DNA of 64,000 nt from Flexivirga endophytica. Lineage in GTDB: Bacteria; Actinomycetota; Actinomycetes; Actinomycetales; Dermatophilaceae. Shown here one piece after another: positions 25,788-34,226 of the stretch. The DNA lies in NCBI RefSeq assembly GCF_014640635.1, contig NZ_BMHI01000002.1:186001-250000 (forward strand). The letters are read 5' to 3'. The notes beneath the pieces are model-generated. The model was not told the origin of the DNA. It made no database searches and worked only from the letters and a program-made list of their open reading frames with translations. Both the position numbers and the translations under genes were made by a program. Position 1 is the first letter of the stretch. Every line of letters begins with the position of its first letter.

Positions 25788-27539
25788 TTATTCGCCGGGT
25801 GTGGTGGTGTAGTCGCGGCCGGTGGGGCTGGTCCAGGTGCATGCACCGTCGGGCGTCATGGTGACGGTCCAGCCGTGGGCTTGTTTGGTGCGGTGGTGGT
25901 GGCGGCACAGGCATTGCAGGTTGGTTGCGGCGGTCGGGCCGTGCGGCCAGGGGGTGACGTGGTCCAGGTCGCAGCGGTGGGCGGGGGTGGTGCAGCCGGG
26001 GAATCGGCAGTGCCGGTCGCGGGTTTGGACGTAGTGCTGTAGGCGGGTGCTGGGCCGGTAGCGGGTTTCGCAGGTTTCCAGGGTGACGCCGGTGTCGGCG
26101 TCGATCAGGGCACGGGTGATGGTCATCCCGAACGAGCGGGTCATGGTTTCGATGACGTCGGCTGGGATGGTGCCGATGCCGGGCACGGTGGCATCACCCA
26201 ACCGGGCAGTCGGTGTGCGGGGTTCTGATGGTGGTGGTGCGCCGCGGGTGGTCGTCGCGGATGGTGGCGCTCCTCGCAGTTGGTGGGTGTGCAGGTCGGC
26301 GTGCGGGTCGAGGTCGGTGGGTGCGTATTCGTCGTCGAGTTCCCAGTCGGCGAAATCCGCGTCACATGGTGGGTATTGGTGTTTGAGGAGTTCGTTGAAC
26401 TCCCGGTCGATCTCGTCCTGACTGCGGACTCTGACACCGCACGGTCGCCCTGTTGCCGGTGTGGGTGTGGTGGGGCGGCCGTGGGGGAAGACGGTGGTCC
26501 CGGTGACGGGGTGCGCGAACGCGTCGGGCCAACCGGGTCCACCACCGGCGGCCGCGGTCCGGGCAGCGGTACCCGAAGCTGCTGCAGTGGCCGCGGTGCC
26601 GGTGTGGATGGGGAGGTGGATGACCAGGTGGGTGGTGATGGTGGTGTTGCCGAGGATGAGGTCGGCGATGGCGTCGGCGCGGCATTCGGCCAGGGTTTTG
26701 TCGGTGGTGGTGTCGGAGTGCAGCGCCCGGGCGTGCTGGTCGATGGCGGCCATGATCTTGGCGGCGACCGCGGACGGCAGGATCGCGTGCAGGTGGGTGA
26801 GGCCGGGTTCGTCGTCGGGGTGGGTGAACACTCCGACCCGGTCTCGGCGCCGCCGGGTCGCGGCCTGGGTAGCGGTGATGGGGTCCAGGGCGCGCAGGAT
26901 CCGTTGGGTGCGGTGTTGCACCCGCGGGGCGGATTGCCGGGCGAGTAGGGCGACGTTGGCTTGTTCGACGGCGGCGGCCTCCGCCGCACTGCTGGCATGG
27001 TCGGGGTCACCCAGCAACGCGGTTTCGACCTGCCGGGCCAGGTCCAGGGTTGCGGGGGTGCCGTCCTGGGTGGTCTCGCGGGCGACCCGGCCGAGTGCGC
27101 GGTGAATGCTGGTGAGTTTGGCTGGCTCCAACTCCCCGGTGCCGACATGGCCGAACAGGCGTGGGGTGCGGATGATCGCATCAGTCGCTTCAGCGACTCG
27201 GTTGAGTGCTTGCCCGGAGGTCCACCCGAATTGAGGTCCGAGCTCGGAACCGATGAATTCGTCTCGATGTGTGCCGAAGGCGTGCCGCACTTCGTGTTCC
27301 CGGAAACCCTCAGGCGCGGTGGCATCAGGGAAGGCGACCTTCTCGATCGCCGCGGCTTGCGCGAGCCGAGCGGACTGCAACGCCCACACCGCATTGAGCG
27401 TCCGCTGCGCGATGATTGCCTGCTCCACGAGTTCCTGTTTGGTCAGGGTTGTCGAATCGATGCGGGAGTCCTGGAACGCCGAAGCGAGCAGCTCGAAGGC
27501 GGCCGTCGGCTCTGCGTCGGTACCTCGGATCCCCTCCAT
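25788..27539 (-). CDS. DUF222 domain HNH endonuclease (13E12 repeat family)
   Basis: 583-residue protein with an N-terminal helical DUF222 domain (about residues 10-340), a Pro/Thr-rich linker and a C-terminal HNH nuclease domain. The latter shows CRFPGC, CDLDHVTPWPHG, NLQCLCRHHHRTK, with the paired Cys-x-x-Cys metal ligands and the His-Asn-His core. Such genes occur in many copies in actinobacterial genomes and behave like mobile elements. The start at ATG 27539 is tentative (weak ribosome site). The gene contains no GTATGNC word in 1.75 kb, unlike the rest of the window, which supports recent acquisition. Confidence 0.85.
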   Translation of the reverse strand: MEGIRGTDAEPTAAFELLASAFQDSRIDSTTLTKQELVEQAIIAQRTLNAVWALQSARLAQAAAIEKVAFPDATAPEGFREHEVRHAFGTHRDEFIGSELGPQFGWTSGQALNRVAEATDAIIRTPRLFGHVGTGELEPAKLTSIHRALGRVARETTQDGTPATLDLARQVETALLGDPDHASSAAEAAAVEQANVALLARQSAPRVQHRTQRILRALDPITATQAATRRRRDRVGVFTHPDDEPGLTHLHAILPSAVAAKIMAAIDQHARALHSDTTTDKTLAECRADAIADLILGNTTITTHLVIHLPIHTGTAATAAASGTAARTAAAGGGPGWPDAFAHPVTGTTVFPHGRPTTPTPATGRPCGVRVRSQDEIDREFNELLKHQYPPCDADFADWELDDEYAPTDLDPHADLHTHQLRGAPPSATTTRGAPPPSEPRTPTARLGDATVPGIGTIPADVIETMTRSFGMTITRALIDADTGVTLETCETRYRPSTRLQHYVQTRDRHCRFPGCTTPAHRCDLDHVTPWPHGPTAATNLQCLCRHHHRTKQAHGWTVTMTPDGACTWTSPTGRDYTTTPGE

Positions 27540-27964
27540 TTCTATATCGTACAGGCGTTCGATGAAGATGTCGAGTTTTGAGTGGTGTAATTCGGTGCAA
27601 ATACGAAGCTTCGATGCCTGCGAGCGAACGGCCCATCCCACGCCACGTGACGTGAATCAGATACGCCAAGCTGTAGCCGCGCGCGAAAAACGGCGTCGCA
27701 CGCCGCCCATCGCGCCGACCTCTCCGCAACGCAAACACCCGAGCGCGCCGACCGAGACCAACGCACCCTCAGTGCATCGACGCCTCGCGACTGGTGCGTC
27801 CGAACAGCGCACTCTAGGCAGTAGTTCCCTACCCCGAGAGAGACTTCGTCGAACGGGGAGCGGAGCACCTTCGGCCTTGAGACACTTCGAGACCACGCCC
27901 ATGCGCCATTGCGATACCCCGTCAGCGGTGAGGCACCACGAACCAGTCGTCAGGAGACCGAACG
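27540..27964. other. 425-bp divergent intergenic region between HNH gene and unknown gene
   Basis: Relatively A+T-rich next to the HNH start (TATAGA-like element at 27542-27547 on the minus strand), with small palindromes CGAAGCTTCG at 27604-27613 and the CACGTGACGTG tract near 27643. AGGAG near 27952 serves the gene at 27965. There is no gene, no RNA structure I can support and no GTATGNC word. Confidence 0.4.
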
Positions 27965-29203
27965 ATGGATGACGAGATTCAGTTGATCAGCGACGGCGAC
28001 GGCTTGGCTGTCATCGGCGATTCGGCGGTTGTCGATCGATTCCTCGCTGCGGAAGGACTCTCTTCCAAGGACCTGGGCCTACCTCGACTCAGCCGGATCC
28101 TCAGCGTTGGCGGCGGTGTGTCAAGCGTGGGCTCCGAGGCCGCCGCAAACTCGGGGCGTTGGGTCAAGTTGACGAAAGAGTCCGCGAAGCTTGTTCGCAA
28201 GCATGGTTTGAGGGAGAGCAAGGGCGGCTACAGCACGGGTGTGCTGAAGGGAAAGAACGGTCAGGTCAAGGGATTCGTCGAGTTCGTGAAGGCCCCCGGC
28301 ACACTGCTGACCAATCCTGCCATGTTGGCCGGGGCAGCCGGCATCATGGCGCAACTCGCCATGCAGCAGACGATGGACGAAATCACCGACTATCTCGCGA
28401 CGATCGACAAGAAGGTCGACGACGTCCTTCGTGCGCAGAAGGATGCAGTGCTCGCTGACATGATCGGCGTCGACCTGGTCATCGAGGAGGCAATGATCAT
28501 TCGGGACCAGGTCGGCCGGGTCTCAGAAGTCACCTGGTCGAAGGCGCAGGCCACGACACTGACGATCGCACGGACCCAGGCATACGCTTTGCGGCAGCTC
28601 GACGCAGTCGCTGAGAAGCTTGAGCGGGAGAAGCGATTCGGTGAGCTCGCCGACGCCACCAAGGAAGCGCAATCCACGGTGCAGGACTGGCTCGCGGTAT
28701 TGGCTCGTTGCTATCAGTTGCAAGAGGCGATCGCGGTGCTCGAGCTCGATAGAGTCCTCGATTCCTCGCCCGACGAACTGGATCGCTATCGTCTCGCGCT
28801 GCGGGCTGCCCGGCTCAACCGGGTGGAGCGGATCTCCGGCACCACCGAGCGCTTAATGATCCGGATGGATGCTGCGGCCGGCGCTGCCAACGCCAGGGTC
28901 CTCATGCACCCGACCGCCTCGCGGGATGTCGTCAGGTCGACCAATGAGGTGGCAACCGCTGTCGTCGACTTCCACGGTCGGCTCGGGATCGAGCAGGCTC
29001 GGGAGTCGATGGAGGCCAGGCGTTGGCTGGATGCCGCCACCGAGGCGCGACACAAAGCGCTCGAGTCTGGCGCGGACGGACTGGACGCCGCCCGCAATCT
29101 CGGTAACGAGACTTTTGATCGCGCCAGGACGATGACGACCAAACTCTCCGGCGGCATCGGCAAGCCCAGCTTGCGGCGGCGAGCGCGGGACAAGGACAGC
29201 TGA
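27965..29203 (+). CDS. unrecognised 412-aa helical protein with one hydrophobic segment
   Basis: I do not recognise this protein with confidence. After about 105 mixed residues there is one Gly/Ala-rich hydrophobic stretch (LLTNPAMLAGAAGIMAQLAM, about 118-137). Long charged helices follow, with heptad-like patterns (TIDKKVDDVLRAQKDAVLAD, QLDAVAEKLEREKRFGELAD), and a basic tail. There is no signal peptide, cysteine cluster or catalytic motif. Two long helices flanking a short hydrophobic one recall alpha-pore-forming proteins, but this is only an architectural analogy. AGGAG precedes the ATG. Third positions are less GC-rich than in its neighbours, suggesting transfer. Confidence 0.6.
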   Translation: MDDEIQLISDGDGLAVIGDSAVVDRFLAAEGLSSKDLGLPRLSRILSVGGGVSSVGSEAAANSGRWVKLTKESAKLVRKHGLRESKGGYSTGVLKGKNGQVKGFVEFVKAPGTLLTNPAMLAGAAGIMAQLAMQQTMDEITDYLATIDKKVDDVLRAQKDAVLADMIGVDLVIEEAMIIRDQVGRVSEVTWSKAQATTLTIARTQAYALRQLDAVAEKLEREKRFGELADATKEAQSTVQDWLAVLARCYQLQEAIAVLELDRVLDSSPDELDRYRLALRAARLNRVERISGTTERLMIRMDAAAGAANARVLMHPTASRDVVRSTNEVATAVVDFHGRLGIEQARESMEARRWLDAATEARHKALESGADGLDAARNLGNETFDRARTMTTKLSGGIGKPSLRRRARDKDS

Positions 29204-29240
29204 GCGCCACCCCGCCAACGGCCACCCGGCGGACCCGCCC

Positions 29241-30029
29241 TCACATCTGCGCGCGCAACACCGCGAATTCGCAACCAGGAGAGTCGGGATCGAAGCCGTG
29301 CTCGAGCAACCAGCGCGCTGACGTGAGGCCGCGGTAGGACCACCACGCGCGGATAACGCCGCGGTCGACGTCGGCGCCATGATCGGCGCCATGATCGGCG
29401 CCATGACCAGCGCCGTAGCCGGCGAGGATGTCGTCGAGGTGCTCCGGATGGCCGATGGCCAACGTTGCCAGGTCGTACATCGCGTCGCCGGGCGCGCCTT
29501 CGGACCAGTCGAGGACGCCCGTCACCTCGTCGGTGATCTGTTCGACGAAGACGTGGTCGACCTGGAGATCGCCGTGCATGAAGACCGGGGTCCACGGCCG
29601 CAGCGCGGTCTCGGCGATCCGGCGATTGCGGGTGACGAGATCGGTTGGCAGGACGGCATTTTCGAGCAACCATGCGCACTCGGTGTCCAGGCGTGCAGCG
29701 AGTCCGTCGACGCTCGCGCCCTGCCAGGATGGTGGCGTCGCATCGTGCAGTTCTCGTATGGCGCCACCCGCCGCCGCCCATGCCGCGGCCGATGCGGTCG
29801 ACGGCTCGCCTAGCCGGCCGAGCGGTCTACCGTCGAGCGCGGCCAGGGCGAGCACCGGAGGCTGATGCCACAAGATGTGCGGTGTCGGGACGGGCGCCAT
29901 ACGCATCGTCTCGATCTCCCTGTCGAGGCGTGACTGATCGGCGTCCATCTTCAGGAAGATGTCGCCGACCCGGACGGTCGCCCGCTCGGCGTGCGCCACG
30001 ACGACCTCGATCTCGTCCATGGAGGACAC
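29241..30029 (-). CDS. aminoglycoside phosphotransferase-like kinase family protein
   Basis: Protein-kinase-like (APH) fold protein of 262 residues. The catalytic loop reads HGDLQVDH, so the Asn usual at the eighth position is His, and the metal motif is LDWSEGAPGDAMYDLA. It may phosphorylate a small molecule, but the altered loop leaves activity open, although similar loops occur in other actinobacterial members as I recall them. Near the C-terminus it carries a GAGHGADHGADHGAD stretch from a 12-bp tandem repeat. Start GTG 30029 versus ATG 30020 is unsettled. It is 56 bp after the acyl-CoA ligase gene. Confidence 0.7.
   Translation of the reverse strand: MSSMDEIEVVVAHAERATVRVGDIFLKMDADQSRLDREIETMRMAPVPTPHILWHQPPVLALAALDGRPLGRLGEPSTASAAAWAAAGGAIRELHDATPPSWQGASVDGLAARLDTECAWLLENAVLPTDLVTRNRRIAETALRPWTPVFMHGDLQVDHVFVEQITDEVTGVLDWSEGAPGDAMYDLATLAIGHPEHLDDILAGYGAGHGADHGADHGADVDRGVIRAWWSYRGLTSARWLLEHGFDPDSPGCEFAVLRAQM
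29373..29420. repeat. 12-bp tandem repeat inside the kinase-like gene
   Basis: The unit GGCGCCATGATC occurs at 29373-29384 and 29385-29396, again with one change at 29397-29408 (GGCGCCATGACC), and degenerates at 29409-29420. On the coding (minus) strand it encodes repeated Gly-Ala-Asp-His units. In-frame units mean that copy-number change would lengthen or shorten a His/Asp-rich loop without a frameshift. Confidence 0.85.
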
Positions 30030-30085
30030 CCTGGCAGGGGCGACGGCACGGCTGCCAGGGCTTATCGCCCGACGGGAGGGCCGCG

Positions 30086-31756
30086 TCAGTCGCTCGGCTG
30101 CTCCACCTGCAGGTCGCCGGCGGCATACCGCTCGCGCAGCCGCTTCTTGTCGAACTTGCCGACGCTGGTCTTGGGCACCTCGTCGATGATCGCCCAGCGC
30201 TCAGGCAGCTGCCAGTGAGCAACGTTGTCCGCCAGATGTTTTCGCAGATCGGCCGGAGTCGTGGTCGAGCCCTCCTTGATGACCACGGTGGCCAAGGGTC
30301 GCTCGCCCCACTTCTCGTCGGGGATGTTCACCACGCTGGCTTCGACGACGTCGGGGTGGGACATGATCTTGTTCTCCAGATCGACCGAGCTGATCCACTC
30401 CCCACCCGATTTGATGACGTCCTTCGAGCGGTCGGTGAGCCGCAGGAAGCGGTCGGCCGTCAGTGCGCCGACGTCGCCGGTGCGGAACCAGCCGTCCGAG
30501 CTGAAGCGTGACGCGCGGTCATCGATGTCCGCCTGGGCGTCCCCTTCATTGGTGAGGTAGGAGCCGGCGATCCACGGCCCGCGGATCTCCAACTCGCCGA
30601 CGCTGGTGCCGTCCGTCGGCTGCACCGCGCCGTCCGGTCCGACGATGCGCCCCTCGAAGGTGGCGAGCAGCCGGCCCTGCGTCGCGCGGGCGCTCCAGTA
30701 TTCGTCGGAGCCCTCGTCCAGCCGGGGCGGAGGTATGGCGACAGAGCCCATCGGCGACGTCTCCGTCATACCCCACGCATGGATGATCTCGATGCCGAGT
30801 TCGTCCTGGTAGCGGCGCATCATCGACTCCGGCGCCGCGGACCCGCCGACGACGAGCCGGCGGACCGTCGACGCGTCGGCGCCTTCGTGCTCGGTGAGAT
30901 AGCGCAACAGGTCGGCCCAGATCGTCGGCACGCCCGCGCCCCCGGTGATCTTGAGTTGCTTGATCATGGTGGCCAACGGCTCGGCCTGCAGGTAGCGACC
31001 CGGCATGACCAGGCCAGAGCCGGAGAGCATTGCCATGTAAGGGAATCCCCACGCATTCGCGTGGAAGAGCGGCACGACGACGAGCAGCCGGTCGGCAGCG
31101 GACCAGTGGAAGGTGCCCGCCCCGGCGAGCGCATGCAGGTAGTTGGACCGGTGCGAATAGGCCACCCCCTTGGGGTTGCCGGTCGTGCCGGAGGTGTAGC
31201 AGAGCGAGGAGGCGTCGTTCTCGTCCATGTCCGAGACCCACTCGTATGACGTGGGTCGGTCCGCCAGCAGTGTCGCCCAGTCGTGCACCTCGGCGTGCTC
31301 GGCGAGAGTGGCCTGCAGCGTCTCGGGGATAGCTCCGTTGACGATGACGTGGCGCACCTTCCGCAGATGCGGCAACAGCTTGCCGAACGGCTCGGCGAGC
31401 GTGTCGTCGACGATGACCACCTCGCTGCCGCCGTGGTTGGTCACGTAGAGCAGTTGCTCGGGGAAGAGCCGGATGTTGAGCGCGTGCAGCACCGCACCCA
31501 TCGACGGCACCGCGAGGTATGTCGCCAGGTGCTCGGCGTTGTTCCACATGAACGTCCCGACCCGCTGGTCGCCGTCGATCCCCAGCCCACGGAGCGCGTG
31601 CGCCAATTGGGCGCACATCTCGCCGAGCTCGCCATACGTCGTCGTACGCGGGCCGTCCTCGGTCCAGGTGATGACCTCACTGTCGGCATACGCGGTGGTG
31701 CCGAATTCCAGCAAGGTGGAGATGAGAAGTGGGGTCTCCTGCATGGTGCTCTTCAT
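30086..31756 (-). CDS. AMP-binding acyl-CoA ligase (medium/long-chain, AlkK-like)
   Basis: Acyl-CoA synthetase of 556 residues. Motifs are YTSGTTGNPKGVAYSH near residue 190, AWGMTETSP near 325, GWFRTGDVG and RSKDVIKSGGEW near 425, with the catalytic Lys in the C-terminal KTSVGKFDKK. The layout matches the AlkK/medium-chain ligases more than FadD15. It activates a fatty or other carboxylic acid as its CoA ester. The ATG at 31756 could be replaced by one at 31744. It is followed by the kinase-like gene in the same direction. Confidence 0.87.
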   Translation of the reverse strand: MKSTMQETPLLISTLLEFGTTAYADSEVITWTEDGPRTTTYGELGEMCAQLAHALRGLGIDGDQRVGTFMWNNAEHLATYLAVPSMGAVLHALNIRLFPEQLLYVTNHGGSEVVIVDDTLAEPFGKLLPHLRKVRHVIVNGAIPETLQATLAEHAEVHDWATLLADRPTSYEWVSDMDENDASSLCYTSGTTGNPKGVAYSHRSNYLHALAGAGTFHWSAADRLLVVVPLFHANAWGFPYMAMLSGSGLVMPGRYLQAEPLATMIKQLKITGGAGVPTIWADLLRYLTEHEGADASTVRRLVVGGSAAPESMMRRYQDELGIEIIHAWGMTETSPMGSVAIPPPRLDEGSDEYWSARATQGRLLATFEGRIVGPDGAVQPTDGTSVGELEIRGPWIAGSYLTNEGDAQADIDDRASRFSSDGWFRTGDVGALTADRFLRLTDRSKDVIKSGGEWISSVDLENKIMSHPDVVEASVVNIPDEKWGERPLATVVIKEGSTTTPADLRKHLADNVAHWQLPERWAIIDEVPKTSVGKFDKKRLRERYAAGDLQVEQPSD

Positions 31757-31850
31757 GGCCGCAGCCTGTCACTTGGGAGCCGCCGACGGGAGGATCTCCC
31801 GAAATGTTTCGGTCGGCGAGATGCGTCCGATCAACCTGTCGCGACCCGGC

Positions 31851-33254
31851 TCACCGGCAGAAGAGCAGGCCGTGCTGCGCCTTCAGCGTGAGGATCCGGT
31901 GTATGGCGTGGTTGACCTGCCACGCGAAGGTCGAGCTGGCGTGGACGCGTGCGCGTATCGCGGACAGCATCGTCGGGACTTCGCCGGGCGAGCCGGTGAG
32001 CACCATGTCGCCGCCCGCTGCGATGAACCGCACGGCCCGGTCGCCCACCGGAACGTGTTGCACCGCAACGGCGCTCATTGAATCACTGACCACTACGCCG
32101 TGGAAGCCGAGGTTGCCGCGCAGGATCGTGGTGACGATCTTGGACGAGAACGGTGCCTGGTTGGCCGAGTCGATCTTCGGGTACCACGCCAGCCCGACCA
32201 TCACCATGCCGGCGCCGGCGCTGATGCCCGACTTGAACGGTGTCAGGTAGGCGTCGGTGGATGTCATCGTGTTGTCGGTGATGCCGGTGCTCGAGGTGTC
32301 CGTGTTGTTGGCGATCCGACCGATGCCGGGGAAGTGCTTCAGGGTCGCGATCGCGCCGCGCGAGTTGAGGCCGTGGACGACATTGGTCACTGCGCGCGAG
32401 ACGACGCTCGGGGTGTATCCGTATTCGCGGTAGTAGTGGCCGATCGGACCGTTACCCGTGCCCAGGGACTGCGGCACCGTGTCGGTGACCGGCGCGAGGT
32501 CGACGCCGACGCCGACGTCCCGCAGTTGTTGCCCGACCGTCGCCGCAACGCTCTGCTGGTGCGACGACGACCAGGTGCCCTGGGTGAGCGCGGTCGGAAG
32601 CTTGGTGAAGCCGGCCCCGGTGAGCTGCTGCACGTAGCCGCCCTCCTGGTCGGCACCGATGAGCTGTGCCACGCCGTCGGTGGCGGAGTTGCTCGTCAGC
32701 CGCTGCAACCCGTCCGAGGTCCGGCCGACTGTCCCGTCGCCGCTCCAGCCACCGAGATAGACGATGTTGCCGACGTGGTAATTGGAGACGAGCCCGTGGA
32801 CGGTCGACTGGCCGCCGCTCGTCATACCGACCATGATCAGTTGCCCCAACCGCTGCGGCACCGTCATCTCGTTGTAGGTCTTGGTGACGCACGCGGACCC
32901 GGTCCCGCCGAAACGGAGCAGGGCCTTCCAGGTCAGGTCGTCGACGACACCCGTCGCGTCGAGATGCCGCGCAGACTGGAAGCGCTTGACCGCGCTCAGG
33001 GTCGCCGCGCCGAAGACTCCGTCGGCGCCCGACGATCCCACCGAGTAGCCGTGTTTGATCAGCAATTGCTGTGCCAGCTTCACGCAGCTGCCGGTCTTGC
33101 CGTAGTAGGTGACGGCGTATGACGGGCAGCTCGCCAGCGTCGTCGCGGTCCGGGTGGCCGCATGCGACGGTGTGGCCGGCGCCAGCGCCATACCTGCTGC
33201 GGCAATGGCGAATGTCGCCCCCAGGACCAGTTGCCGCTTCCCCGCGATATTCAT
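31851..33254 (-). CDS. secreted glycoside hydrolase family 3 enzyme with peptidoglycan-binding domain
   Basis: 467-residue exported protein with a signal peptide (positive start, hydrophobic core, cleavage near SHAAT). A peptidoglycan-binding_1 repeat at about 55-105 (LAQQLLIKHGYSV, DGVFGAATLSAVKRFQ) comes before a NagZ-like GH3 domain with ADQEGGYVQQL, LKHFPGIG and VVVSDSMSAV (nucleophile Asp). It likely removes N-acetylglucosamine from the wall outside the cell. ATG 33254 follows GGAGGGGG. A TetR-like palindrome lies just upstream. Confidence 0.87.
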   Translation of the reverse strand: MNIAGKRQLVLGATFAIAAAGMALAPATPSHAATRTATTLASCPSYAVTYYGKTGSCVKLAQQLLIKHGYSVGSSGADGVFGAATLSAVKRFQSARHLDATGVVDDLTWKALLRFGGTGSACVTKTYNEMTVPQRLGQLIMVGMTSGGQSTVHGLVSNYHVGNIVYLGGWSGDGTVGRTSDGLQRLTSNSATDGVAQLIGADQEGGYVQQLTGAGFTKLPTALTQGTWSSSHQQSVAATVGQQLRDVGVGVDLAPVTDTVPQSLGTGNGPIGHYYREYGYTPSVVSRAVTNVVHGLNSRGAIATLKHFPGIGRIANNTDTSSTGITDNTMTSTDAYLTPFKSGISAGAGMVMVGLAWYPKIDSANQAPFSSKIVTTILRGNLGFHGVVVSDSMSAVAVQHVPVGDRAVRFIAAGGDMVLTGSPGEVPTMLSAIRARVHASSTFAWQVNHAIHRILTLKAQHGLLFCR

Positions 33255-33269
33255 GATGTGCCCCCTCCG

Positions 33270-33285
33270 CTGAGTGCTCACTCAG
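33270..33285. promoter_or_regulatory. 16-bp palindrome CTGAGTGCTCACTCAG upstream of GH3 gene
   Basis: Perfect 7-bp arms CTGAGTG/CACTCAG flank a CT centre, 16-31 bp upstream of the GH3 start codon and overlapping its likely promoter or leader. TGAGTG..CACTCA is a form often bound by TetR-family repressors. No regulator gene is adjacent. Confidence 0.5.
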
Positions 33286-33446
33286 TAGGACGCCTATCCG
33301 GGCTGGTCGGTTGTCAAGACGTTCGTCGGTGGGCGAGCGAGCTGGGACGACGCCGAGCGTGAGCGTCCTGACTCATGACCAGCAACTCGAGCCCGGCGCT
33401 GCTAGGCTCCGCTGGTTCGTGACCTGGCAAGACGGAGGTGCGGCCC

Positions 33447-34226
33447 ATGAGCGCCATGAACACTTCACTCTTCACCGCAGAGCGCACCACTGACGGGGTC
33501 ATCGAGCGCGACTTCACGATCGGCGAGGTCCCCGGTGTGCTCTGGTCACCCGCGGACGCGTCACCGGGCACACCGCTGGTGCTGATGGGTCACGGTGGCG
33601 GGCTGCACAAGCGGTCAACCGGCCTGGTCGCCCGAGCCCGGGACGCCGTGCTGCGTGACGGACACGCCGTCGCAGCCATCGATGCCCCCGGACACGGAGA
33701 CCGGCCGCGGTCCGCCGAGGACCAGCGCTGGGTCGACGAGATGCTCGCCGAGCGAGCGGCCGGTCGGTCGATGGCCGCGACCATCGCGGCATACAACGCC
33801 TCGCTCACCGAGCGCGCGGTGCCCGAATGGCGGGCGACGATCGACGCGCTCCAACAACTGCCGGAGATCGGCCGGAGTGCGCCGGTCGGCTACTCCGGTA
33901 TGACGCTGGCCAGTGCCATCGGCATACCGCTCGTCGTGGCCGAATCCCGCATCACCGCAGCTATTTTCGGCGGCGTCTTCGTGTATGACGAAATCACGCT
34001 CGCCGCGCGGAGCGTGACCATCCCGGTGGAGTTCCTGCTCCCGCTGGACGACCCGGAGATTACCCGGGAGTCGGGGTTGGCTCTCTTCGAGGAATTCGCC
34101 TCGGAGGACAAGACGTTGCACGCCTTCCCGGGTAGCCACTTCACCGTGCCGATGGAGCGCGTCGACACGCGCTTCTTCGCCCGACACCTGGCGCACCCCG
34201 CGGCGTCAGTCGAGCCGGTCGGGTAG
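33447..34226 (+). CDS. alpha/beta hydrolase
   Basis: Cytoplasmic hydrolase of 259 residues with the oxyanion segment LVLMGHGGGLHKR near residue 50, DAPGHGDRP, the nucleophile elbow GYSGM near 152, and a late His in FPGSHFTVP. The Asp partner is probably in PLDDPE. It resembles dienelactone-hydrolase-like esterases, with substrate unknown. ATG 33447 lies 8 bases after GGAGG. Its 3' end overlaps the remnant of the sigma-factor gene on the other strand by 21 bp. Confidence 0.75.
   Translation: MSAMNTSLFTAERTTDGVIERDFTIGEVPGVLWSPADASPGTPLVLMGHGGGLHKRSTGLVARARDAVLRDGHAVAAIDAPGHGDRPRSAEDQRWVDEMLAERAAGRSMAATIAAYNASLTERAVPEWRATIDALQQLPEIGRSAPVGYSGMTLASAIGIPLVVAESRITAAIFGGVFVYDEITLAARSVTIPVEFLLPLDDPEITRESGLALFEEFASEDKTLHAFPGSHFTVPMERVDTRFFARHLAHPAASVEPVG

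Noticed and set aside
25788-27539. HNH gene as part of a restriction-modification or CRISPR-like defence system
   Set aside because: DUF222-HNH proteins are a common repeated family. No methyltransferase, repeat array or other defence gene is next to it.
27540-27964. Small RNA or origin-like element in the AT-richer intergenic region
   Set aside because: Only short palindromes are seen. There are no repeats of DnaA-box type and no stable hairpin with terminator.
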